Source: Actinomadura latina NBRC 106108 (GTDB taxonomy: Bacteria > Actinomycetota > Actinomycetes > Streptosporangiales > Streptosporangiaceae). From it: a DNA stretch of 64,000 nucleotides. The notes under the pieces were generated by a model. The model was not told the origin of the DNA. It was given only the letters and a program-made list of their open reading frames with translations, and did not search any database. Location of the stretch: NCBI RefSeq assembly GCF_001552195.1, contig NZ_BCQS01000018.1, forward strand, positions 1 through 64,000, written 5' to 3'. The position numbers and the translations under genes are program-made. This document shows, in pieces, positions 1 to 7,769 of the stretch (position 1 is its first letter; every line of letters starts with the position of its first letter).

Positions 1-2
1 CC

Positions 3-179
3 CGCGGCGCCACCCTGCGCCGCCACCTGATCAGCGTTCCGGCCCGGCTCGCCCGGCACGGCCCGGCAGGACCAGCAGGGCACATCACCGTGCACCTGCC
101 CGAGCACTGGCGCTGGCAGGCCGAGTGGATGAACACCTTCCGGGCCGTCCACGACCCACCACCAGCGACAGCGGCCTGA
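3..179 (+). pseudogene. IS1380-type transposase, C-terminal end (cut by window edge)
   Basis: The reading frame entering from the left edge encodes about 58 residues and stops at 177-179. It contains RRHLISVPARLARH and HLPEHWRWQAEWM, which I recognise as the C-terminal end of IS1380-family transposases (established family pattern). Only the tail is visible, so it cannot be judged whether the element is intact beyond the window. No terminal inverted repeat was identified in the roughly 190 bases that follow. It marks the left border of the biosynthetic cluster and suggests a recombination boundary. Confidence 0.65.
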
Positions 180-372
180 CCCGCCCCGACCCTGTCACCG
201 CTCCCGACGACCATCACAGTCACCGCGCCCGCCGGCGCATCCCACCCCCGATCCGCACCCCCGGACAGGCCACGGACCTGCGCGTGGCAGACCCCGCACG
301 CCCCCGAAATGCCGCTCTGCCAAGCAGACCGGCTCTCATGACGAGATCGGAACCAACATGGATCACCGGAAA

Positions 373-1887
373 TCACGCCGTGGATCCAGGCTCAGGTGCC
401 GCCTTCAACTCCGCCCGCGTCCGGGCGAATCCATGCCGATGAGCGGCCTCACGAATCTGGTCGAACCACCGGTCGCCCTCCGGCAGGTGCTGGTACTCCT
501 TGCAGAATTCCGTAACGAACGCCCGGATGACGGCAGGGTCGACTCCGCCGTAAGCATCGTTGGCGAGCCCGGTCACAGGCGTGAAGAACTGCGGGAAGAA
601 GTAGCCGTACACGTCCCGGAAGTCCGACCACTTGCGCAGGTCCTTACGCGGGTTGGGAACTCCGTCGCGCTCGACCTTGAGCGCACGGACCGCGAGATCA
701 CGCTCCGCGGCCATCACTCCGGCCAGTTCCTCGTCGTGGCCGGACGCCCAGTCGTGCACCGCCGAGAAGATCGCCGCCGCCGGAAGGTCTGCGATGTGGT
801 CGGCGCTGATGCTCTCCAGCTTCGCCATGTCCACCAACGCGCCCGAGACGTTGCACTCGGCGAGATCGATCCGCGCGCCTAGCGCCTGGTCCAGCGGAAC
901 TTCGGCCAGCCGGCCGTTGACCAGCCCGCGCAGGTAGTAGGCGACCGCCGCCGGCGGATAGCCGCGCTGCAGATAGAAGTCGACCGACGCCTCGGGATCC
1001 TTGCGCTTGGACAGCTTCCGCTTGCTGGAGCCTTCCTGCTTCAGCAGGGGCGCCACATGGGCGTAGTCGATCCGGTCCAGTCCCAGGGCGTCGAAGAGCT
1101 GGAGGTGCACCGGCGTGGAAGACAACCATTCGTCACCGCGAATCACCAGGCTGACCCGCATCAGATGGTCATCGACCACATGAGCGAAATGGTAGGTCGG
1201 CAGCGGTGGCTCGGCGTCGGACCTCTTGAGGATGACGACATCGTTCTGGTTGGCGGCGAACTCGAGGTCGCCGCGGATCCGGTCCGTGAACGAGATCCGG
1301 TCCTCCGGACCTGCCGTACTGCGGTAGCGGACCACGTAGGGCAGGCCACGGCCGAGCGCTTCCCTGACCGCCTCCACCGGCGCACCCCGCCACTTCGCCC
1401 ACGTGCCGTAGTAGCCGGTCGGAATCTTCGCGCTGCGCTGCTGCCGCGCCATCTCGGACAGCTCCTCGGGAGTGGCGAAGCAGAGGTATGCCTTGTCTTG
1501 GCGGAGCAGTTCGCGGACATGGCTCAGATAGATCTGCGACCGCGCGGACTGGGTGTAGGGCCCGTACGGCCCGCCGGCCGGCTCCGTGGGGGCGACCCCG
1601 AAGTACTCGAAGGCGCGGTCGAACTGGTCCACGGCACCCGGCACCTCGCGCGCCTTGTCGGTGTCCTCAATCCGCACAAAATAAACACCTCCGGAGTTCT
1701 CCGCGATATCGCGGCCAATGATCGCCGTGTATATCCCGCCGATGTGCATCGGCCCGGTCGGGCTGGGACAGAATCGCGTCACGAAGGCGCCTTCCGGCAG
1801 GGCACGGCGCGGGTATCGGCTCTCCCAATGGTCCACCGCCGGAAGGTCCGCCGGGAAGAGTCCATCAATTTCCGTGCGCTCGAGCAC
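373..1887 (-). CDS. Glutamyl-tRNA synthetase-like protein (class I, catalytic motifs intact)
   Basis: A 504-residue class I aminoacyl-tRNA synthetase of the GluRS family, which would activate glutamate as an adenylate and charge tRNA. The HIGH motif is HIGG at about residues 48-51 after RFCPSPTG, and the KMSKS motif is KLSKR at about 291-295. The KRKLSKRKDPEA context resembles the divergent GluRS of Clostridia rather than actinobacterial GltX (from memory, not searched), so it is probably acquired. The GTG start at 1887 is chosen because AGGAG lies five bases upstream; a TTG at 1911 is possible but lacks such a site. It is the last gene of the nine-gene cluster operon. It may supply Glu-tRNA or a glutamyl adenylate to the pathway, or be a resistant copy protecting the cell from the product. 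Confidence 0.85.
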   Translation of the reverse strand: MLERTEIDGLFPADLPAVDHWESRYPRRALPEGAFVTRFCPSPTGPMHIGGIYTAIIGRDIAENSGGVYFVRIEDTDKAREVPGAVDQFDRAFEYFGVAPTEPAGGPYGPYTQSARSQIYLSHVRELLRQDKAYLCFATPEELSEMARQQRSAKIPTGYYGTWAKWRGAPVEAVREALGRGLPYVVRYRSTAGPEDRISFTDRIRGDLEFAANQNDVVILKRSDAEPPLPTYHFAHVVDDHLMRVSLVIRGDEWLSSTPVHLQLFDALGLDRIDYAHVAPLLKQEGSSKRKLSKRKDPEASVDFYLQRGYPPAAVAYYLRGLVNGRLAEVPLDQALGARIDLAECNVSGALVDMAKLESISADHIADLPAAAIFSAVHDWASGHDEELAGVMAAERDLAVRALKVERDGVPNPRKDLRKWSDFRDVYGYFFPQFFTPVTGLANDAYGGVDPAVIRAFVTEFCKEYQHLPEGDRWFDQIREAAHRHGFARTRAELKAAPEPGSTA

Positions 1888-1935
1888 CGATTCTCCTAAG
1901 GAATATCGCAATTCCGGTTCCAGGCCGGTAATATA

Positions 1936-3186
1936 TCACGCCACAGATAGCAGTTCGGCGTTCTCCAGTCGATCGCATGCCTCGTTGAGTGCCGCCAATG
2001 GCGCACCCAAGTACATCCGGACATAACCGTTGTCGCCGGTAATGCCAGGCCGGGCCATCGGCCAGGCGTCGGCGAGCAGGACGCCTGCCTCGGTCGCGCA
2101 CCGGCACAGGAATCCCCGAGTGCTTGCCGCCGCCCCGGTGCGCGGCACCGGGAACAGGAGGTAAGGGGCCGCCGGTCCCGCGATGAGCCGCCCGGCGGGC
2201 AGGCTCCCGCTCAGCCGCCGCGCCACCGCACGCCGATGCGACCCGATGCGTTCCTGCTCGGACCGCAGGTACGCGCGGACGGCGTTCCCGTCCTCCAGCC
2301 AGTCCGCCATGGCGTGCTGAAGGTTGGCGGAGTAGTTGTACGTGTGGCGGGTCCGTATCTCGTTCACGAAGAGTTCGAGGAAGCCCGGCTCCGCGACGAC
2401 GGCCCCCAGCCCCCAGCCGTTGCAGCGGAACTGCTTTCCCAGGGAGCGGACCCCCAGCCAGGGAATCTGGTCCATCCGGTTGCCCAGCCGTTCCAGGAGG
2501 ATCGCCAGGGCGGAGGTCGGCTCGGGACAAAGACCGAAGTAGGCGTCGTCCACGAGGACGGCCGCCCCTTGGTCCAGGGCCGCGTCCACGAGCGCACCGA
2601 TCAGTTCGGAATCCCAGTTCGCGCCGGTCGGGTTGTGCTGCGCGTTGATCACGACCAGGCCGAGACCGGGCGCGGCGGCCGCGGCCCGCACCAGGTCCGG
2701 GTCCGGGACCAGCCCGGTCGCGGGCCCGGCCGTCACGTAGCGCATGCGGAACCCGAGTGGCTCCAGCATGCCCGCGTAGTCCCAGGACGGCGCCACGACG
2801 AGGGCGTCGGGTCCGCGGCCGGCCCAGCCGGCGCGAACGCGGTCGCAGAAGTCGAACATCGCGCTGCGCGTGCCGGTCCACCCGACGGCCACCTCCCATC
2901 CCGCCGGCGGCAGCGGCCCCTGTGTGGCGTCCACGTACTCGCGCAGTACCCGCCGCAGCCTCGGGTAGCCGTACATCGAGAGCTGGTACCCGTGCAGGGT
3001 GTCCGGCGCCCTCCGCAGGGCGGCGAGCAGCTCTGGCGGGGTCCCCGACCAGGTCTCGCCCAAACTCAGCATGAGCGGTTCGCCGGCGGGCGATCCTGCC
3101 GCCGTATAGGCGTTCAACCACTCCGTGTCCGGGAGGCGGTTGGGCCGGATCCGGCGCTCGATCAGCGGACCCGGGATGCGGCTCAT
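1936..3186 (-). CDS. PLP-dependent aminotransferase, class I/II
   Basis: A 416-residue fold-type I aminotransferase. The substrate and cofactor signature is NAQHNPTGANW near residues 180-190, the cofactor aspartate follows in VDDAYFG, and the Schiff-base lysine is expected in SLGKQFRCNGWG. Its ATG overlaps the stop of the methyltransferase gene (ATGA), so the two are translationally coupled. In a biosynthetic cluster it would make or modify a non-proteinogenic amino acid building block; the substrate cannot be read from the sequence. The N terminus (IRPNRLPDTEWLNAY) and length are normal for the family. Confidence 0.85.
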   Translation of the reverse strand: MSRIPGPLIERRIRPNRLPDTEWLNAYTAAGSPAGEPLMLSLGETWSGTPPELLAALRRAPDTLHGYQLSMYGYPRLRRVLREYVDATQGPLPPAGWEVAVGWTGTRSAMFDFCDRVRAGWAGRGPDALVVAPSWDYAGMLEPLGFRMRYVTAGPATGLVPDPDLVRAAAAAPGLGLVVINAQHNPTGANWDSELIGALVDAALDQGAAVLVDDAYFGLCPEPTSALAILLERLGNRMDQIPWLGVRSLGKQFRCNGWGLGAVVAEPGFLELFVNEIRTRHTYNYSANLQHAMADWLEDGNAVRAYLRSEQERIGSHRRAVARRLSGSLPAGRLIAGPAAPYLLFPVPRTGAAASTRGFLCRCATEAGVLLADAWPMARPGITGDNGYVRMYLGAPLAALNEACDRLENAELLSVA

Positions 3187-4085
3187 CCCGCGCCTCCCGC
3201 CGCCGCGAGCCCCACCGTCACCGCGGCGGCCGGTCTGGTCCGGTGCAGGACGGGTTCCGGGTTCGGATGGCCCTTCCGGAAGACCATGATCGAGAAACCG
3301 GCGTAGGTGAGGTTCTCATCGAAGAGCTCGTAGAAGTAGCGGAGCTGTTCTCGCAACGCTCCGGCCTTCTCCTCGGGCAGACCGGCCAGATGCTCGGCGG
3401 AGACCACGCGGTCGACGTACGCGGAGATCCGGTCCCGGGTCTGGCGCTCGTACACGTACGGCTCATCGGCGATGAGAGTGGCCTCCGGCCGAGCGAAGAC
3501 GTCCTCCCAGTACTCCCTCGTGGTCACCGGCAGCGGAGCACCGATCGCCTCCTCGACCGAGCGTCGCAGCGTCTCCGGCGGAGCGGTGCGGTAGTAGATC
3601 GGGACCACGACCAGGGCGCCGCGGTTCGCGAGGACGCGGTAGTACTCGTCCCGGGCCCGGCGGTGATCCGCCATGAACGACGTGACATTGCTGCAGAAGA
3701 CCAGGTCGAACGACGCGTCGGGGAAGGGCAGCCGGAGACCGTCGCCGAGGACGAAGCTGACATTGTCCACCCCCGCCGCGGCGGCCTTCCGGCGCGCGAA
3801 CTCGTTCGACACGGGGTTGATATCCACTCCCGTCACCGGGGCGTCCACCCAGCTCGCGAACTCGATGCTGCTGTAGCCGGTGTTGCTGCCGACCTCCAGG
3901 ATCGGCCGTCCGGTCTTGGGCGCGGCCAGTTCGATCACGCGGCGCACCGTGGCGCCTCCGCCGGACGGCATGTTCGGCTCGTTCACGAGCGCGACAACGC
4001 GGGAGAAATCGAGGCCGCGGATCTCCACGGCGGTCAGCCGGGCGAGTTCGGCGGCGACGCTCGCCACCGGTTCTGTCAGGGCCAC
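3183..4085 (-). CDS. SAM-dependent class I methyltransferase
   Basis: A 300-residue protein with the Rossmann methyltransferase core. Motif I is ILEVGSNTGYSS near residues 77-88, an acidic residue closes strand 2 in VTGVDINP, and the post-II motif is LPFPDASFDLVFCSNV. This corresponds to the Methyltransf_11/25 type that acts on small molecules in the cytoplasm. The GTG start has AAGGAG six bases upstream. It sits between the PP-loop ATPase and the aminotransferase and overlaps the latter. The acceptor atom (N, O or C) cannot be predicted. Confidence 0.85.
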   Translation of the reverse strand: MALTEPVASVAAELARLTAVEIRGLDFSRVVALVNEPNMPSGGGATVRRVIELAAPKTGRPILEVGSNTGYSSIEFASWVDAPVTGVDINPVSNEFARRKAAAAGVDNVSFVLGDGLRLPFPDASFDLVFCSNVTSFMADHRRARDEYYRVLANRGALVVVPIYYRTAPPETLRRSVEEAIGAPLPVTTREYWEDVFARPEATLIADEPYVYERQTRDRISAYVDRVVSAEHLAGLPEEKAGALREQLRYFYELFDENLTYAGFSIMVFRKGHPNPEPVLHRTRPAAAVTVGLAAAGGAG

Positions 4086-4115
4086 GCGGGACTCCTTGCG
4101 GTTGGCGTGAGGTGA

Positions 4116-5183
4116 TCAGGCGGACGGGACCGGTGCGGGGACGTCCAGCTCGACGGCGACGGCGCCGACCGCCGCCGGCCGCACTCGCAGGCGGCTGAGC
4201 TTGTGCAGCGCCTCCTCGCGGGTGAGACCGCCGAGCCGCACATGGTGGGCGATCTCGTAGACGTAGGGGTGGTAGCCATGGCGCCGCAGGTGGTCCAGGA
4301 TCAGCAGGCCGTTCAGTCGGCAGTTCGTGGAGCAGGAGTCGGTGTCCTCCGGGGCCCGCCAGCCGTGCCGCTCCAGTTCCGCCAGGACCTGCTCCTCCAC
4401 GTACTCCTCTCCGTAGAGGGGATTCACCAGGCCGGACGGAGAGCCGGTCTCCGATGCCCGCCAGCCGTCCAGTCCCGTCTCGAGATCGGGCGAGGCCAGG
4501 GTGATCGGATCCAGGTTCCGCCGCGCGACGTCGCGCAGGAAGGGGGCGGGCACGAACGCGGAGGTCGTGAACTGGCCGGGCGTCCAGCCGCCGGCGAGCA
4601 GCGGGATCCCGTAGCCCTCGGCGGTCCGCAGGCCGGCCGAGAGGACGAGCCCGATGCAGGAACCGCAGGCCGCGGTCGAGTACTTGGTCGTCTCGGCGCC
4701 CAGGTCCGCCGACAGCGCCGTGCGGTAGACACCGTGCATCAGCTTCCGGCTCGGCCGCAGCATCACGTGGTCCGCGCCGGTGGCGTCGAGGACGCGCCTC
4801 ATGTTCTCGCCCGTCCGGCCGGCGAGGAAACCGTTGTCCACGGTGAAGGCGAGCACGCGCAGCCCGTGCTCGCGCACGAGCCGGATGAGCGCGAGGGAAC
4901 TGTCCTTGCCGCCACTGAAGAGCAGCAGGCAGTCGTGGGACCGCTCGGAGCGGCCGGGCGTGACCCACCGGTCGAAGGCGGCTTGAACCGCCTCGCGATC
5001 GTATTCCAAGGTCTCGTCCTCGTCCTCGCAGTAGGAGCACACGCCGTTCGCACCGAAGCCGATGCCGGGAAAGCTCTCGGGTAGGACGCACCGGGTACAG
5101 ACGCGGTAGTCGTGCTCGATGACGACTAGGTCGTTTTCGGTCGTGAAGCGCAGACGTTCGGTCGCGGAGTTCTGACGGCTCAT
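4116..5183 (-). CDS. PP-loop ATP pyrophosphatase with N-terminal zinc ribbon
   Basis: A 355-residue N-type ATP pyrophosphatase. The PP-loop SGGKDSS is at about residues 88-95, and the N terminus carries paired CxxC motifs (CTRC and CSYC) as in the WbpG/PseA-type sugar amidotransferases. Further cysteines occur in AACGSC and DSCSTNC. The family adenylates a carbonyl or carboxyl oxygen and then delivers nitrogen or sulfur, making amides, amidines or thioamides. No glutaminase subunit is encoded nearby, so ammonia, an amine or a sulfur donor must come from elsewhere. The ATG overlaps the MccF-like gene stop and has AGGAG upstream. The role in amide, amidine or thioamide formation is inferred. 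Confidence 0.8.
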   Translation of the reverse strand: MSRQNSATERLRFTTENDLVVIEHDYRVCTRCVLPESFPGIGFGANGVCSYCEDEDETLEYDREAVQAAFDRWVTPGRSERSHDCLLLFSGGKDSSLALIRLVREHGLRVLAFTVDNGFLAGRTGENMRRVLDATGADHVMLRPSRKLMHGVYRTALSADLGAETTKYSTAACGSCIGLVLSAGLRTAEGYGIPLLAGGWTPGQFTTSAFVPAPFLRDVARRNLDPITLASPDLETGLDGWRASETGSPSGLVNPLYGEEYVEEQVLAELERHGWRAPEDTDSCSTNCRLNGLLILDHLRRHGYHPYVYEIAHHVRLGGLTREEALHKLSRLRVRPAAVGAVAVELDVPAPVPSA

Positions 5184-6235
5184 GAGGTTCTCCTGGACGG
5201 GACGGAGTCGTGGTGAGGGTCGGCGTGAAGCGTGATGAGCTGTGCGTCGGCGTCGATCACGGCCCGGCCCCCCACGGGAAGGGTGAGGCGCGGCTCGGTG
5301 TGGCCGAAGTCGACGTCGGCCAGGACGGGTATCGCGCGGCCGTCCAGCGCCTCAAGGATCACCGCGTCGAAATCGGTGCTCCCGGCCGCCGCGGGCACCG
5401 GTCTGTAGTGCCGCCCGATGACCAGCCCGGCGATCCGGTCGAGCACCCCCGCGGCCGCCCACTGTGCGAGGAGCCCTTTCAGCTGGTCCGGGCCCATTTC
5501 CAGCGTCTCCAGGCACAGGATCGCGCCGTCGCTCGCCGGCATGTAGGGGGTGCCGAAAAGCCGGGCGGCGGTCGGCGCGCACCCGGGCAGCAGCCATCCC
5601 TCCGCCCTGCCGGGGACGAGCGTCCGCCAACGGGCCGGCCGGGATCGCCGCGGCCGGTCGTCCTCCTTGTCCCACCACAGCAGTTCGTCGGTCCAGGCGG
5701 GCGGCGGCCGCAGCGCGACGTCCGCGGACCGCGCCCGTTTCCCGAGGGCCTGCCGGAAGTGGTGCAGCGTATAGGGCCAGGGACCGCCGTGCTCGCCCCA
5801 CTCCGAGACGACCATCGGGCCGTGGAACGTGACGAGCCTCGCCCGCGCCAGCGCGCCCCACAGCAGTGAGGTGATGTCGCTGTACCCGACGACCGGTTTG
5901 GCCGCGGTCCGCAGCAGGGCCCAGTCGACGTACTCCAGGACGGGCAACATCGTGAAGCCGCCGCTGGTACAGACCACCGCGTCGACCCTCGGGTCGTCCA
6001 GGAGCAGGTGCAGGTCATCGGCGAGAGCGCGGGGGGCGGCGGCGGCCGTGCCGTCGCTGCGCCGGCAGGTGCCGCTGAGGACGCAGCCGTATCCGCTGCG
6101 GCGCAGCGCCTTCAGGGCGCGCTCGAATCGTGCGGGGAACAGCGCGGGCGCCGGAGACGACGGGGTCCACAGGCCCAGTGTCGCCTCCGCGGGCAGCGGC
6201 CTCGGCAGAACGAGCGGAGGGGCTCCGGTGGTCAT
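5180..6235 (-). CDS. S66 family peptidase, MccF/LD-carboxypeptidase type (self-immunity candidate)
   Basis: A 351-residue serine peptidase of family S66. The nucleophile is Ser119 in GYSDIT, the catalytic glutamate is expected in LETLEM and the histidine in DFGHTEP. MccF-type members cleave the amide bond between an aminoacyl or peptidyl group and a nucleotide-like partner and so confer immunity to microcin C and acyl-sulfamoyl nucleosides; others are LD-carboxypeptidases of murein recycling. An aromatic, charged loop (LLWWDKEDDR) occupies the region where MccF uses a tryptophan to bind the nucleobase. Its position in a cluster with three tRNA-synthetase-like genes favours immunity over murein recycling. 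It overlaps both neighbours. Confidence 0.85.
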   Translation of the reverse strand: MTTGAPPLVLPRPLPAEATLGLWTPSSPAPALFPARFERALKALRRSGYGCVLSGTCRRSDGTAAAAPRALADDLHLLLDDPRVDAVVCTSGGFTMLPVLEYVDWALLRTAAKPVVGYSDITSLLWGALARARLVTFHGPMVVSEWGEHGGPWPYTLHHFRQALGKRARSADVALRPPPAWTDELLWWDKEDDRPRRSRPARWRTLVPGRAEGWLLPGCAPTAARLFGTPYMPASDGAILCLETLEMGPDQLKGLLAQWAAAGVLDRIAGLVIGRHYRPVPAAAGSTDFDAVILEALDGRAIPVLADVDFGHTEPRLTLPVGGRAVIDADAQLITLHADPHHDSVPSRRTS

Positions 6236-7749
6236 GGCGCGGCCGTCACTTCCCGCAGGGCCCTCAGCAGCCGGGCGCGGGTCTCCTCAACACCGAGCAC
6301 CGCGGCCAGGTCGTCGGGGCTCAGCCTGCTCGGCCCACCGGCCAGGATGCCGACGACCGGCCTGATGGCCTCGCCCCGGTCCAGCCCATGCCGCTCCGCG
6401 GCGCGCGCGAGGACCGGGCCCAGCCCGGTGCCGTCGGCCACTGCGGCGGCGCAGTCGAGCAGCGCCGTCCGCAGCGCCGCCGTCTGCACGCCGGTCAGTC
6501 CCCCGGGCAGGGCGGGACCGTCCGGGGGCGTGAACGCGAACCCCAGCAGTGCCGCGGCGTCGTCGGCGCAGGCCATCCGGACGCGGATGACGTCGAGTGA
6601 ACGCTCGACGACGGGCCGGGCCTGCGCCGGGGAGGCCAGCCCCGCGCGCACGACGGCGTCCGTGCAGACGGCCACGGTGTCCACCCGGGAGGCGTGGCGC
6701 TGCAGGTACTGCCTGTTCACCCACCCCAGCTTCTGCGTCGACTGCTCCACAACGGCCTTGCGGCTGATCCGCCGGTAGTCGAAGGCGTCGACGAGTTCGT
6801 CCCGGCTTTGGATCTCCGTTCTCCCGCGGTATCCGTAGCCCAGGTGGGCGTAGTAGTTGACGATCGCTTCAGGGAACCATCCGGCGGCACGCAGGTCGTC
6901 GATGTAGAGGGCCTGCCCGGACGGCAGGAAGCGGTCTCCGAGGCGGAAGTCCTCGATGCGCACCAGCGGAAAGTGGAGATAGAGCGGCTCGGGCAGACCG
7001 AGGGCCTTGTGCACGACGGCCTGCGGGGCGATGTTGGCCAGTCCCTCCGAGCCCCGGATGACGTGGCTGATCCGCATCAGGCTGTCGTCGACCACGACGG
7101 TCAGGTGATAGGTGGGCCAGCCGTCCGGACGGCAGATCACGAAGTCCGACAGCTCGTCCGCCGGCGTGCCGACCTCGCCGCGCAGCAGGTCGGCCGAGCG
7201 GATCATCCCGGTGTCGGGGACGCGCAGCCGCACGGCCGGGACGATCCCCGCCGCGCGGGCGGCACGCCGGCGCGCCGCGGTGAGGTCGCGGCACCGGCCG
7301 TCGTAGGCGCGTGCACGGCCCTGGCGGGACCGGGCCGACAGTTCCGCCAGGCGTTCCCGGTCGCAGTAGCACTGATAGGCCTTCCCCTCCGCGAGCAGCC
7401 GCTCGATCGCGTCCCGGTACAGGTCCAGTCGCCCGGATTGGCTGTAGGGACCGTAGTCGCCGCCCACCTCCGGCCCTTCGTCCCAGTCGAGCCCGAGCCA
7501 TCGCATGCCGCGCGGATAGCTCTGAAGCGCTCCGGGGATCTGCCGGTCCAGGTCGGTGTCGTCGAAGCGGAGGATGAAGGCGCCACTGTAGCGGCGGGCG
7601 AACAGCCAGCTGTAGAGGATCGTCCGGGTGAAGAAGGCCGCGTAGGCGATCTCGCCGTTGGGCGCGAAACGTACCCGAACGTCGGACAGACCCGGAGGCA
7701 TCGGCAGGTCGCCGCTGCGCTGCTCGGACGCGGTGTCGACAGTGCTCAT
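6232..7749 (-). CDS. Degenerate glutamyl-tRNA synthetase-like protein, both signature motifs lost
   Basis: A 505-residue protein that aligns by eye with bacterial GluRS along its length: FILRFDDTD (EDTD element), GPYSQSGRLDLY, YHLTVVVDDSLMRISHVIRG and KLGWVNRQYL are all recognisable. The HIGH region, however, reads RFAPNGEIAYAA (residues 27-38), and the KMSKS loop around residues 266-274 reads LGDRFLPSG instead of KLSKR. It therefore should not form glutamyl-adenylate in the usual way. The fold and much of the tRNA- and amino acid-binding surface appear kept, so a tRNA-dependent transfer, a new ligase activity or a regulatory role is possible. Start ATG at 7749 has GAGGA upstream; the stop overlaps the MccF-like gene. 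Confidence 0.8.
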   Translation of the reverse strand: MSTVDTASEQRSGDLPMPPGLSDVRVRFAPNGEIAYAAFFTRTILYSWLFARRYSGAFILRFDDTDLDRQIPGALQSYPRGMRWLGLDWDEGPEVGGDYGPYSQSGRLDLYRDAIERLLAEGKAYQCYCDRERLAELSARSRQGRARAYDGRCRDLTAARRRAARAAGIVPAVRLRVPDTGMIRSADLLRGEVGTPADELSDFVICRPDGWPTYHLTVVVDDSLMRISHVIRGSEGLANIAPQAVVHKALGLPEPLYLHFPLVRIEDFRLGDRFLPSGQALYIDDLRAAGWFPEAIVNYYAHLGYGYRGRTEIQSRDELVDAFDYRRISRKAVVEQSTQKLGWVNRQYLQRHASRVDTVAVCTDAVVRAGLASPAQARPVVERSLDVIRVRMACADDAAALLGFAFTPPDGPALPGGLTGVQTAALRTALLDCAAAVADGTGLGPVLARAAERHGLDRGEAIRPVVGILAGGPSRLSPDDLAAVLGVEETRARLLRALREVTAAP

Positions 7750-7769
7750 GGCTCGGTCCTCACCATCCC

